A stretch of DNA of 64,000 bases. Source: Sphingobacterium corticibacterium (GTDB lineage: Bacteria; Bacteroidota; Bacteroidia; Sphingobacteriales; Sphingobacteriaceae). Location: contig NZ_SGIT01000001.1 in assembly GCF_004208525.1 (NCBI RefSeq), forward strand, positions 248,001 through 312,000, read 5' to 3'. A model generated the notes under the pieces. That model saw only the letters and a list, made by a program, of their open reading frames with translations, had not been told where the DNA came from and did not search any database. Position 1 is the first letter of the stretch. Each line of letters starts with the position of its first letter. Shown in pieces: positions 52,486 to 61,492 of the stretch. Both the position numbers and the translations under genes were made by a program.

Positions 52486-54131
52486 TTTTCGTTAATTTCA
52501 GATACGGGGAATGAATCATCGGTAGACAGGTTGGTCCCTGAATTTTTCAATATATTGGAAGATAATACAATATGTTGTGTTTTGTTTCCAGAAGCATGTA
52601 AAAATGAGGGTACGGGGGTCAGGCTTATGCTGTTTACGATAGCGGCCGTTTGCATATTCCTTCCTTGAATTACAGCGGGTGCATGTGGCGATATCTGTGC
52701 TTTTAAGCCATCCAAAAAGAAATTTGAAACATCGTCTGCAACAATAGCGGAACGTGTATCTTCTTCTTCAAATCTCAATTTTATATTGCGAAAATCGATT
52801 CCTTCAACATGTCGTATATAAAATCCATAGGCAGGTAATTTCCCGAATATATCACATCGAGGGTAGGATTTTTCCTCTTCGGGAACTTGATCTATTGTTC
52901 GCTCTTCTACAGGTTTTGTCGGATATCCCTCGAAATATAAGGGCGTATTTCCTCCCGTAAAGCTCAGGTCGATATTTTCCAATGTAATATTTTTTAACGG
53001 TGCACTCGGGATACCGGTTATGGAATTACCATAACGGCCTATTTTTGTTCCATAGATATTTTGGATGAGAATATCTTTCACGCTACCTACCGAAGGCATC
53101 TTGTTGTGGATATATTCTCTTCCTCGATTTCCTAATCGTACATAGATAGCGGCACCAAGGATATTGTTAAGCGAGATATTCGTGACTACGATGCGTTCCA
53201 TGCTGCCTCCATCCACTACCATCAATTCAACCCCACCTAATCGGGTATCATATACGATACAGTTATTGACCAACACGTCGTGGAATTTTCCCGCAGATTC
53301 TGTCCCGATTTTAATGCCGGAAGCATTGGTACTGATGATGCAATTGCTGATCGTCACGTTATGGCAACCTAGATCTTTCGAGAAGCTTTTTAAAACGATC
53401 CCGTCGTCGCCACTGAAAATATGGCAATTTGATAGTTGGACGTTCCGCGAGTCGACGATATTGCATCCATCTGTATTTCTACCAGGTGTGTCGGCATAAC
53501 GGGGTTTATTCATGTCACTGTTTTCCTTGCTATTGACGGTTATTCCATCGATTTGGAGGTTATTGCAAGTGTCGTATTTTTGTATCCACCACGAGCCGTT
53601 TACGAGGGAAACATCGCTGATCTTGATCCGTTCGCAGGCTTTAAGATGAATGATGTGTGTCCTCACTTGGTTGAGACCGGCTAACGCAGCGCCGTTTCCA
53701 TCGATGACACCTTGCCCCGATACCGATATATGGTGTTGATTTTCGCTATAAATTAATGCCTTACCGGCATTGTAGCGTTCTTCTTTGGTAGGATCTTGGA
53801 CGCCAATGTCGGGGTAGTCCTGTGCGTTTGTGCTACCTAATAGTGTTGCCCCCTTCTCAATATGTAGCCGAACACCACTTTTTAAAAAAATTGTACCAGA
53901 CATAAACGTCCCGCCACTTAATTGAACGACGCCTCCTCCGGCATGGTGGCAGGCATCAATCGCGTTTTGAATCGGTTTGGTGTCAAGGGATTTTCCATCG
54001 CCTTTGGCTCCATAGTCTTGGACAGAATAGATCGTTGGATTTGTATGGGCAAGTACTTGGGGTAATGGGAAAAGAAGCGCGCCCATAATAATATATATAA
54101 CGCGGTAATAACGAATGGTGTTCTGCTGCAT
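52482..54131 (-). CDS. GH28-family polygalacturonase-like enzyme
   Basis: A 549-residue secreted right-handed beta-helix. The signal peptide ends near LAHT, and DYGAKGDGKSLDTKPIQNAI (39-58) is the usual GH28 start. The catalytic blocks NTDG (219-222) and GDDG (241-244) are present. The block that normally reads GHG instead reads NASG (269-272, with Ser where His is expected), and no RIK motif follows (GGVELMV at 299-305). This points to a divergent GH28 acting on rhamnogalacturonan or a decorated pectin rather than plain homogalacturonan. It overlaps the GH78 start by 4 bases and follows the SusD gene by 18. Confidence 0.88.
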   Translation of the reverse strand: MQQNTIRYYRVIYIIMGALLFPLPQVLAHTNPTIYSVQDYGAKGDGKSLDTKPIQNAIDACHHAGGGVVQLSGGTFMSGTIFLKSGVRLHIEKGATLLGSTNAQDYPDIGVQDPTKEERYNAGKALIYSENQHHISVSGQGVIDGNGAALAGLNQVRTHIIHLKACERIKISDVSLVNGSWWIQKYDTCNNLQIDGITVNSKENSDMNKPRYADTPGRNTDGCNIVDSRNVQLSNCHIFSGDDGIVLKSFSKDLGCHNVTISNCIISTNASGIKIGTESAGKFHDVLVNNCIVYDTRLGGVELMVVDGGSMERIVVTNISLNNILGAAIYVRLGNRGREYIHNKMPSVGSVKDILIQNIYGTKIGRYGNSITGIPSAPLKNITLENIDLSFTGGNTPLYFEGYPTKPVEERTIDQVPEEEKSYPRCDIFGKLPAYGFYIRHVEGIDFRNIKLRFEEEDTRSAIVADDVSNFFLDGLKAQISPHAPAVIQGRNMQTAAIVNSISLTPVPSFLHASGNKTQHIVLSSNILKNSGTNLSTDDSFPVSEINEK

Positions 54132-54149
54132 ATTTTGTTGGTGTATATG

Positions 54150-55751
54150 TTAATAACCTGTACTTGGATTCATGTTTGGGTTACTTTCCAATTCCGCCAT
54201 GGGGATAGGATAGTATAGATCTTGTGTATTATAGGTCGGTGTTCCGACACGGGTCTTCGTATACCAGGTGTTGATTTCCTGATCGAGGGTTTTCCAACGA
54301 CATACGTCTACCCAATGCTGTACACCTTCTCCACAGAACTCTTTGAAGCGTTCTTCTCGTAAATCATCCCGTAGCTGTGTTCCACCGGAGGCGATATCCA
54401 CTTGCGGTGCAGCTGCGTGTACAGGTAAACTGTGTGCGCGCCGACGGACTTTATTGATGTATTCCCGTGCAATGCTTTCATTGTCGGCTAGGTTGGCCTC
54501 TGCATATAACAGATAAACATCTGCTAATCGCATGAGATACATGTTGATTCCAACACTATTGCCAACGTAAGGGTTGTCGCCGACCCGCGCGTTTCGTGGG
54601 ATATATTTTCCCAGGCTCCAGCCTTGATAACTGCTTTCAATATCTTTATATTTCATAACGACAGTATGGGCACCGCGCATGGTCACGGGTGTACCAGGCT
54701 GGAGGGCGGCTACGTGTAAGCGAGGATCTGAACCAAAGCGTTCGATGTTGGAATCGTGGAAGAAGATATTGCCCCATCCTGCGGACTCCACATTTCCGGC
54801 GGCATTTTCGAAACACAACGCAGCAAGCAGCGCGTGCTGTGAACCTTCGCTATTCCAGAAATTAGCGCCCGAATTCCCATTTCTAAAGTTGATCTCTAAA
54901 ATAGATTCACTGTTGAATTTGATCTGTTTTTCGTTAAACATATCTTTATAGTCCGCAAATGAAACGAGTTCCTTGCCGGCGTTATCGATTACATCTTTTA
55001 ATGCTATTTTGGCCGCAGCTAAATCGCCTTTGAACAGGTTCAATTGCCCCACAAAGCTTTTTACAGCAAAGGATGTCGGGCGGGGGAAATTTTCACTATC
55101 ATTCCAGCTAACGGGTAACAAGTCTATAGCCTCCGTGTAGTCTAATAGAATCTGATCATAAACTTCATCAACGGTATTACGTGGAATATTGAGCTTTTCA
55201 GGGCTGGAAGCCACTTCCAGTCGAAGCGGAATACCTTGTTTGCCTCCGTCGCCATTCGCTGCAAATCCTTCCCCCCAAAGGGCTACTAAATGCTGGTGTG
55301 CCCAACCTCGCCAAAACAACGCTTCGCCCCTCATCTGGCTTAATCGCTTTATATCTTCTGGCGAGAAGCCAGCTGTATTAATTCTACCAGCTTCTAAGAG
55401 CACGGTATTGGCACAGTTGATGACTTTATAAAAAGCGAACCATAGCGTCGATACATACGTGTTGTCTGGTGTTATCTGGTTCGTTGCCAGTTGATTCCAG
55501 TAAGCGTCTGCCGTCCACGACATATCCACGGTATGGTCGGTTACGAACGTGCCTTTGGCAAAGATCCGCTTCCCGTAGAGCCCCTGTTGGGTCAATTGGC
55601 CGTAAATAGCGGTAACGACCTGCTCCATGTCCGCTACGGACTTCGGAAAGACTGCGGGAGAGAGGCGGGAGGGATTCGAGACGTCCAGGAAATCGTTTGA
55701 ACAGCCCCAAATTAAAATAGCGGTTAGTATGATGGATATTGTTTTTTTCAT
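54150..55751 (-). CDS. SusD/RagB-family outer-membrane lipoprotein (pectin locus)
   Basis: A 533-residue lipoprotein with lipobox LIWGCSND (Cys17) and the SusD pattern: MRGEALFWRGWAHQHLVALW with GIPLRLEVASSPEKLNIPRN, and LMRLADVYLLYAEANLADNE, followed near the end by REERFKEFCGEGVQHWVDVC. It binds oligosaccharide at the cell surface in partnership with the SusC encoded 10 bases upstream. It is the longest SusD here, as is usual for pectin-type loci. Confidence 0.92.
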   Translation of the reverse strand: MKKTISIILTAILIWGCSNDFLDVSNPSRLSPAVFPKSVADMEQVVTAIYGQLTQQGLYGKRIFAKGTFVTDHTVDMSWTADAYWNQLATNQITPDNTYVSTLWFAFYKVINCANTVLLEAGRINTAGFSPEDIKRLSQMRGEALFWRGWAHQHLVALWGEGFAANGDGGKQGIPLRLEVASSPEKLNIPRNTVDEVYDQILLDYTEAIDLLPVSWNDSENFPRPTSFAVKSFVGQLNLFKGDLAAAKIALKDVIDNAGKELVSFADYKDMFNEKQIKFNSESILEINFRNGNSGANFWNSEGSQHALLAALCFENAAGNVESAGWGNIFFHDSNIERFGSDPRLHVAALQPGTPVTMRGAHTVVMKYKDIESSYQGWSLGKYIPRNARVGDNPYVGNSVGINMYLMRLADVYLLYAEANLADNESIAREYINKVRRRAHSLPVHAAAPQVDIASGGTQLRDDLREERFKEFCGEGVQHWVDVCRWKTLDQEINTWYTKTRVGTPTYNTQDLYYPIPMAELESNPNMNPSTGY

Positions 55752-55761
55752 GATAAGCAGA

Positions 55762-58700
55762 TTAAAAAGTAAGGTTTAAACCAGCGATGATAGAACGTGT
55801 ATTCGGATAACGTTTTTCAGTATAGTGATTACGCGCGAGGTATCCGCCACCAATCTCGGGATCTCCTTGAAAGCGGGTTAGTGTCATGATATTATCGCAG
55901 TTTACGTAAACTTTAAGGCCTTGGACACCAAGTGGGGAGAGGACTTTCTTTGGGATATTGTATCCGAAATGTAGATTGTTCAATTTAAGAAAAGAACCAT
56001 CTTCTACGAAATACGATGATACGTTTCTAAAATTATTATTTGGGTCAGTCTGGGTAACGCGAGGATGTTCGGTCTGTGTATTTTCGGGTGTCCAGGCATC
56101 ATAGACTTTATAAGTTGTGTTAAAATCTCCAAAGAAATTTCTTTCATAGGCCTTGGTGCTGTTGAATATATCCATCCCGGTGTGTGCGAGCCACGCCATA
56201 GAAAAATCGAACCCTTTCCATTTTAGATTGATGTTCATGCCGTAGATTGCTTTTGGCCACGGGTTTCCGATATAGGTGCGATCGTCGACGGTAATTTTAT
56301 TGTCGCCGTCGAGATCCCGGTATTTGAAATCACCAGGTGCTGTGCCGGTTGTTTGGTATACACCGTCTGGCGATCCGATATTTAACTGATCAACATCCGC
56401 TTGATGCTGGAAAATTCCATCGACTATATACCCGTACATTTGCCCCATAGGGAAGCCATTCTCTGTCCGATAAATTGAACTGTTTATAGCGGTAGAATTC
56501 CCTGTCCAAATGAGTGGGTTTACTTGATCACTCAGTTTAATCACCTTATTATCATTCGTCGATAGGGTAAAGGCAATGTCGTATTTGAAATCTTGGATGG
56601 CATCTTTCCATTGTACCATGAGTTCGAAACCTTTGTTGCTGATTTCACCGATATTGGCGACATAACTGGGCGAAAGCGCAAAAATATCACTGTTATAGGC
56701 GCCTGATGAAGGAGGAGCAGCGATCGTGTAAAGCATATCGGTGGTGTTCTTATGGTAGTATTCTACGGTAGTCTGCAAACGATTCTGTAAAAAACCGGCA
56801 TCGAGACCAACGTTCCACTGCATAACATCTTCCCACTTAATCGCGGCGTTTGGAATATTTGAAAACCAGAATCCGCGACTTGTTACTAAGTTGTTGTATG
56901 CGTAATATAGGTAATTACTGGTGTAAGCTGGTTCATAGAGGAATTGAGGAATGGTATTGTTCCCTATTCGTCCCAAGCTTCCTCTTAGCTTCAATTGATT
57001 TAGCCACTGCATCTGTGCGCTGTTTTTTATAAACGACTCCTCGGCTATATTCCAACCTGCTGAAGCGGAGGGAAATAATCCGAAACGATTCTCGGCACCA
57101 AAATTGTCATAACCGTCCCGACGAATGCTCGTTTCAAAAAGGTATTTGTCTTCGTAGGCGTAATTTAAACGGGCGAATTGGGATAGACTGCGGCGCAACC
57201 CTTTACCTCCCAAAGCTTCTGTAGCACCAGAGCCCAGACTCATATCTTCCACCGGTTCTACACTGAAACCGGTTTTCCAACCTCCGGCACTGGAAGATTC
57301 TGTTTTTGAGGCTTCATAGCCGGCCAATATTTTGAAATTGTGCTTCTCGGCAAATGTCTTGCTGTAGGTTAGCGTGTGGAGCATCCGCAAGTGAAACTCT
57401 TCCCCATAATCCTTGGTGTAGCGTTGTTCTTGACTGATATTTCCGGTATTCCAGTATTCTTGAAACCAGTTGCTCGCAGACGAGTTGTAGCGTCCGGTTA
57501 GGGTGGTTTGCAAAGCGAGACCGTCGATAATCTCCCAATCAAAGATGACATTGGCACCGCCGTTGTATCCGCGTTGGTTGTAGTGATTAGAGCCGATGAT
57601 TGCTGCTGGATTAGGCCCCTCATAATAACCTCCTGGAGGCTGCATTCCCCAGCCTCCGCCCGCGACGTTCGTTGGGTCGTAAGGTGTCATCGTAGGGACT
57701 TGCCTGTAATAGATTTTGCTGGATGTTGCATCGCCAAATACACTGGGCGCTCTATCGGTGAAACCTAGCGTTAGGATCTCGGTCATTTTAAATCGATTGC
57801 TAAATTTTGTTTGTGAAGAAAATCGAAGGTTTCCGGCCATGTCGTGCGATCCTTGCTCGATGCGCTGATTGCGAACAAATTCACCAGAAGTATTATAGTT
57901 CGTGTGTTCGCTCCCACCGGTAGCTTGCACGAACACATTCTGTGTAACGGCAGCATTTCTCCAGACGTATTCCTCCCAGTCGGTATTGGGTAGGGAAGAG
58001 GGATCGTCCCATCCGGCATCCGGATTGTTGGTAAATCCCGCTGCTAATTTTCTATCGATATAATCGGGTGTTTCCAATAGCTTAGGGATATCTATCGGTA
58101 ACGCTACGCCTGCGTTATAACGTGCGTTTACCACGGGCTTACCTGCTCTTCCACGTTTGGTCGTAACAAGGATCACGCCACCAGCTCCCTGTGCACCATA
58201 AATGGCGGTTGAAGCAGCATCTTTCAGTATTTCCAACGATTCTACATCATTCATGTTTGGAGCTGTTCCTGGAACGCCATCGACAATCCATAGTGGATCT
58301 GATCCATTTACAGATGCAGCTCCTCTAATAATAATATTTCCGTTGGATACATTTACGCCAGCTACCCGACCTTGTATAGCATTGGTGGCATTCATATTTA
58401 AGTCATTGAAATCAGCCGGTCGTAGAGAGGCGACTGACCCGGTTACATTCGATCGCTTCTGCGTGCCGTAACCGACGATCACGACCTCATCCAATATTTG
58501 GTCGTTTGGTACAAGAATAATATTTACCTCTTCTATGCCACTTAGTGACACTTCTTGTGATACGTGCCCTATATGAGAAACGACTAAGGTAGATTGGGGT
58601 GGGCAGGAGAGCGAGAAATGACCTCGCTCATCACTAACTGTAGATTGCGATGTACCTTTGACTGTTATCGACGCACCGCTGAGAGGTTGTCTGTTTTCGC

Positions 58701-59097
58701 CCAGTACTACGCCTTTTACGGTAATATCAGACAGTTGACTTTTCGTTGCTGCTGTAGTACCCCTGGATATAATCGAAAACATGTTTCCGTTTCTACGATA
58801 TGTCAACGCCGCATTCGTTAGAATCTTTTTTAGAAAATCCTCAATTTTCATGTCCTCTGCCTGGATGGTTACATTGTTTGTTCGGGGGAGGATCTGATCT
58901 CGGTAGTTAAAGCGGTAAACCGTTTTTTCCTCAACAGCATCCAATACGGATTGAAGGTTTTGATTTGTTACTGTTAGTGTAACGGTTTCTTGCTGTTGCG
59001 CGAAAACATCGTCGTAAGTTAATGACACAAATGTGTGTACGAATAATACAAATAATACACGAAACGTATTATTTTTTTTAAAATAATCTAAAATCAT
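55762..59097 (-). CDS. SusC-family TonB-dependent receptor with STN domain (pectin locus)
   Basis: A 1111-residue receptor with signal peptide, STN domain (about 38-110, LQSVLDAVEEKTVYRFNYRD), carboxypeptidase-like domain (VKGVVLGENRQPLSGASITV) and the plug (LDEVVIVGYGTQKRSNVTGS, DVESLEILKDAASTAIYGAQ). The barrel ends TRSIIAGLNLTF. The STN domain fits signalling through the FecR encoded just upstream. It should import oligosaccharides released by the GH28/GH78 enzymes. Confidence 0.95.
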   Translation of the reverse strand: MILDYFKKNNTFRVLFVLFVHTFVSLTYDDVFAQQQETVTLTVTNQNLQSVLDAVEEKTVYRFNYRDQILPRTNNVTIQAEDMKIEDFLKKILTNAALTYRRNGNMFSIISRGTTAATKSQLSDITVKGVVLGENRQPLSGASITVKGTSQSTVSDERGHFSLSCPPQSTLVVSHIGHVSQEVSLSGIEEVNIILVPNDQILDEVVIVGYGTQKRSNVTGSVASLRPADFNDLNMNATNAIQGRVAGVNVSNGNIIIRGAASVNGSDPLWIVDGVPGTAPNMNDVESLEILKDAASTAIYGAQGAGGVILVTTKRGRAGKPVVNARYNAGVALPIDIPKLLETPDYIDRKLAAGFTNNPDAGWDDPSSLPNTDWEEYVWRNAAVTQNVFVQATGGSEHTNYNTSGEFVRNQRIEQGSHDMAGNLRFSSQTKFSNRFKMTEILTLGFTDRAPSVFGDATSSKIYYRQVPTMTPYDPTNVAGGGWGMQPPGGYYEGPNPAAIIGSNHYNQRGYNGGANVIFDWEIIDGLALQTTLTGRYNSSASNWFQEYWNTGNISQEQRYTKDYGEEFHLRMLHTLTYSKTFAEKHNFKILAGYEASKTESSSAGGWKTGFSVEPVEDMSLGSGATEALGGKGLRRSLSQFARLNYAYEDKYLFETSIRRDGYDNFGAENRFGLFPSASAGWNIAEESFIKNSAQMQWLNQLKLRGSLGRIGNNTIPQFLYEPAYTSNYLYYAYNNLVTSRGFWFSNIPNAAIKWEDVMQWNVGLDAGFLQNRLQTTVEYYHKNTTDMLYTIAAPPSSGAYNSDIFALSPSYVANIGEISNKGFELMVQWKDAIQDFKYDIAFTLSTNDNKVIKLSDQVNPLIWTGNSTAINSSIYRTENGFPMGQMYGYIVDGIFQHQADVDQLNIGSPDGVYQTTGTAPGDFKYRDLDGDNKITVDDRTYIGNPWPKAIYGMNINLKWKGFDFSMAWLAHTGMDIFNSTKAYERNFFGDFNTTYKVYDAWTPENTQTEHPRVTQTDPNNNFRNVSSYFVEDGSFLKLNNLHFGYNIPKKVLSPLGVQGLKVYVNCDNIMTLTRFQGDPEIGGGYLARNHYTEKRYPNTRSIIAGLNLTF

Positions 59098-59264
59098 ATG
59101 GTTATCTATGTAATTTAAGTTTAAGATTCACGTATTTATAAATCTTGATTTTGAGCCGCACTTTCAAATGCAGTTCTTTAAAATGTGTACGGTGTTTCTT
59201 TGTTAGCGTTGTTAATGTTTCATTTTTTTTAACAGAGTTTGATAATTTTTATGGAACGGCTTGA

Positions 59265-60242
59265 TTAGCGAAGCCGTATGTTTATTTTTTCCTGTGATTG
59301 TTGGATGGTGAAGTTGTAATGAAGGCTTAGGATATCGAGTACCTTATAGACATTATCCTCTTTGAAGCTTCCGGTAAACGAGCCTAGATGAGAAGAATCT
59401 CCGATAATTTCGATAGTTACCCCGTAACGCTTTTCTAATTTTTTCATTACTTCTTGTAAGTTAGACGAGCGAAGAACGAGTTCTCCTCGAGTCCATGCTG
59501 TTTCAAATTCCGTATTGGTTTGTTTAGCGGAGAGCTTGTGTTTTTCTTTGTCGTATATGACCTTATGATAAGGCGTCATTACGGTTGAAAGTGGTTCTTT
59601 TCCTTTTGTTCTGAGCCGAACACTGCCCTCCAATAACGTGGTCTCTATTGTGTTTAGATCGTCGTAGGCATTTACATTGAATTTTGTGCCTAGCACTTCG
59701 ATCTCTATGGATTCTGTCTGCACCAGAAAAGGTTTATGCTCGTCTTTGGCGACTTCAAGATAAGCTTCTCCTTTTATGGTTACTTCTCGAGTTGTACGGC
59801 CGAAATCCGGCGCATAGGAGAGGGTGGAGGCAGCATTTAGGAAAACCTTTGATCCGTCAGGTAATACTATTTCTGCTTTTTCTCCACTTTTAACTTCAAC
59901 AAGCATGGAACTGTTGTGCAAGAAGATATCTTGGTTATTAATTTTCAACAAGTAATAGCCAGCAAAAAGGAATAGGATGAAAATAGCTGCTATCTTCGCA
60001 AGCTGTATGAAAATTGGTCGGATTCGCTTTTCCTTTCTTATGCCTAATTTACCCGCCAATGCTTCAAAATTTCCCGGAGGCGTTGAACCGTTATTTTCAT
60101 AGGTGTCCCAAAGTACAGATAATACGTCTTCTATTTGCTTATCAGATGCGTCTTTTAACATCTCTTTAAGCAATTTATACTCATCGTTGTTGATCGTTGA
60201 ATGTGTATACTTTTGTAAAAGTGTCTCTAGATCTTGACCCAT
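59265..60242 (-). CDS. FecR-family anti-sigma factor (pectin locus)
   Basis: A 325-residue protein with cytoplasmic helical N-terminus (LETLLQKYTHSTINNDEYKL), membrane helix (LAKIAAIFILFLFAGYYLL, about 86-104), FecR domain (SGEKAEIVLPDGSKVFLNAA, KPFLVQTESIEIEVLGTKFN) and DUF4974 (ELVLRSSNLQEVMKKLEKRY). It heads the pectin operon. Its sigma factor is not next to it but encoded on the opposite strand at the operon's 3' end. The intergenic sequence to the receptor gene (166 bases) is AT-rich with no clear hairpin. Confidence 0.92.
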   Translation of the reverse strand: MGQDLETLLQKYTHSTINNDEYKLLKEMLKDASDKQIEDVLSVLWDTYENNGSTPPGNFEALAGKLGIRKEKRIRPIFIQLAKIAAIFILFLFAGYYLLKINNQDIFLHNSSMLVEVKSGEKAEIVLPDGSKVFLNAASTLSYAPDFGRTTREVTIKGEAYLEVAKDEHKPFLVQTESIEIEVLGTKFNVNAYDDLNTIETTLLEGSVRLRTKGKEPLSTVMTPYHKVIYDKEKHKLSAKQTNTEFETAWTRGELVLRSSNLQEVMKKLEKRYGVTIEIIGDSSHLGSFTGSFKEDNVYKVLDILSLHYNFTIQQSQEKINIRLR

Positions 60243-60358
60243 GCCTATGTTATTTATGTAGGAATTTCTATTCCTGTTTCTAGTTAATACGTAAATACAT
60301 TTGAAGTCTACTATAAGAATTTTTATTTTTTTTGACTGTTGAAATTTTATTACACAAT

Positions 60359-60411
60359 TTGCTTTTTAATCTGACAGGTAGCAATGCAGCATCGGGCTTG
60401 CAATACCATCA
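60359..60411. repeat. 53-bp dispersed repeat, copy B
   Basis: Same orientation as copy A at 40651-40703, with differences at positions 15 and 22 only. It lies in the 389-base divergent gap between the FecR gene and the DUF3050 gene. The rest of that gap shows only a possible -7 box TAATTTTG (60586-60593) for the latter. Confidence 0.85.
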
Positions 60412-60646
60412 GGATTAACCTGACGGCGTAATGGTGGATGGTCGCTTGTTTTTTATAGCAACGGCAGAAGATAAGGCGAAAGCAATAATAACTGTCCGGT
60501 TTATCGGTATGATTTTGATCTAGGTTCTGCTGAAATCTAATTTTTTTAGGTCTTTATAGGATAAGCCTTTGTAATGTTTGCATCATAATTTTGTTCTGCC
60601 GTAGGGAGAGCTTTCGCGATAGGAAACCAGGATGTATTTTTGCAAA

Positions 60647-61414
60647 ATGGATAAAACGCAGGAGATTACTCAGTATATACTAGAAGAGCAAGCGGTATTA
60701 TTACAGCATCCGCTGTATAACAAAATAAATAATATGGTGCGGTTGCGCGAGTTTACGCAAGGGCACGTATATGCCGTGTGGGATTTTATGTCGTTGTTAA
60801 AAGCTCTACAGGCACAGCTTACTTGTGTGCAAACGCCTTGGTATCCGAGTGATCACACCAACACGCGCTATCTGATCAATGAAATTGTGTTAGCAGAGGA
60901 ATCTGATGAGTGGTTGGATGGACGCCGCTTAAGCCATTACGAAATGTACCTTGACGCTATGCAGCACATCGGTGCAGACACAACGGACATCCAGTCTTTT
61001 GTACAGCGTGTACAGGCTGGAACCGAAATCGGTATGGCAATCGATACACTGACAGTAGATAACCGGGTGAAGGATTTCCTTCGATTTACCTTTGACACTA
61101 TCGCGAATGGAAAAGTACATGAGATCGCTTCCGCGTTTACCTTCGGACGGGAAGATTTAATCCCAGATATGTTCACGTCTATATTACGTGAGTTGCAGCA
61201 GCAGTTTCCTGAAGTAGATATGAAGCCATTGGCATATTATTTCCAACGGCATATCGAATTAGATGGCGATGAGCACGGACCGCTAGCCATGGAAATGATA
61301 CGCGAGCTCGGTGGAGATGACGAATCCAAATGGGAAGAAATGAGGGAGGTAGCAAAGAATGCATTGCGCAAGCGTATCGCATTATGGGATGCCATTTCAG
61401 ATGGATTGGCATAG
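60647..61414 (+). CDS. DUF3050-family haem-oxygenase-like protein
   Basis: A 255-residue all-helical cytoplasmic protein from ATG giving MDKTQEIT. The frame includes an ATG five codons upstream. It has the DUF3050 pattern: HPLYNKINNMVRLREFTQGH with VYAVWDFMSLLKAL, then LINEIVLAEESDEW and RLSHYEMYLDAM, and YFQRHIELDGDEHGPLAMEM. Conserved acidic and His residues (about E79, E84, H97, E159, H202, D206, H210) fit the ligand set of haem-oxygenase-like di-iron oxidases. The substrate is unknown. It faces a siderophore receptor gene across a shared terminator. Confidence 0.85.
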   Translation: MDKTQEITQYILEEQAVLLQHPLYNKINNMVRLREFTQGHVYAVWDFMSLLKALQAQLTCVQTPWYPSDHTNTRYLINEIVLAEESDEWLDGRRLSHYEMYLDAMQHIGADTTDIQSFVQRVQAGTEIGMAIDTLTVDNRVKDFLRFTFDTIANGKVHEIASAFTFGREDLIPDMFTSILRELQQQFPEVDMKPLAYYFQRHIELDGDEHGPLAMEMIRELGGDDESKWEEMREVAKNALRKRIALWDAISDGLA

Positions 61415-61433
61415 AATAAATTTAAAAATTACT

Positions 61434-61465
61434 AATCGCGCGTACATAAATGTGTACGCGCGATT
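61434..61465. terminator. bidirectional rho-independent terminator
   Basis: AATCGCGCGTACA (61434-61446) pairs perfectly with TGTACGCGCGATT (61453-61465), with A/T runs on both sides. It serves both convergent genes. Confidence 0.92.
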
Positions 61466-61492
61466 TTATTTTAAAGCTTAATGCGATACCGA

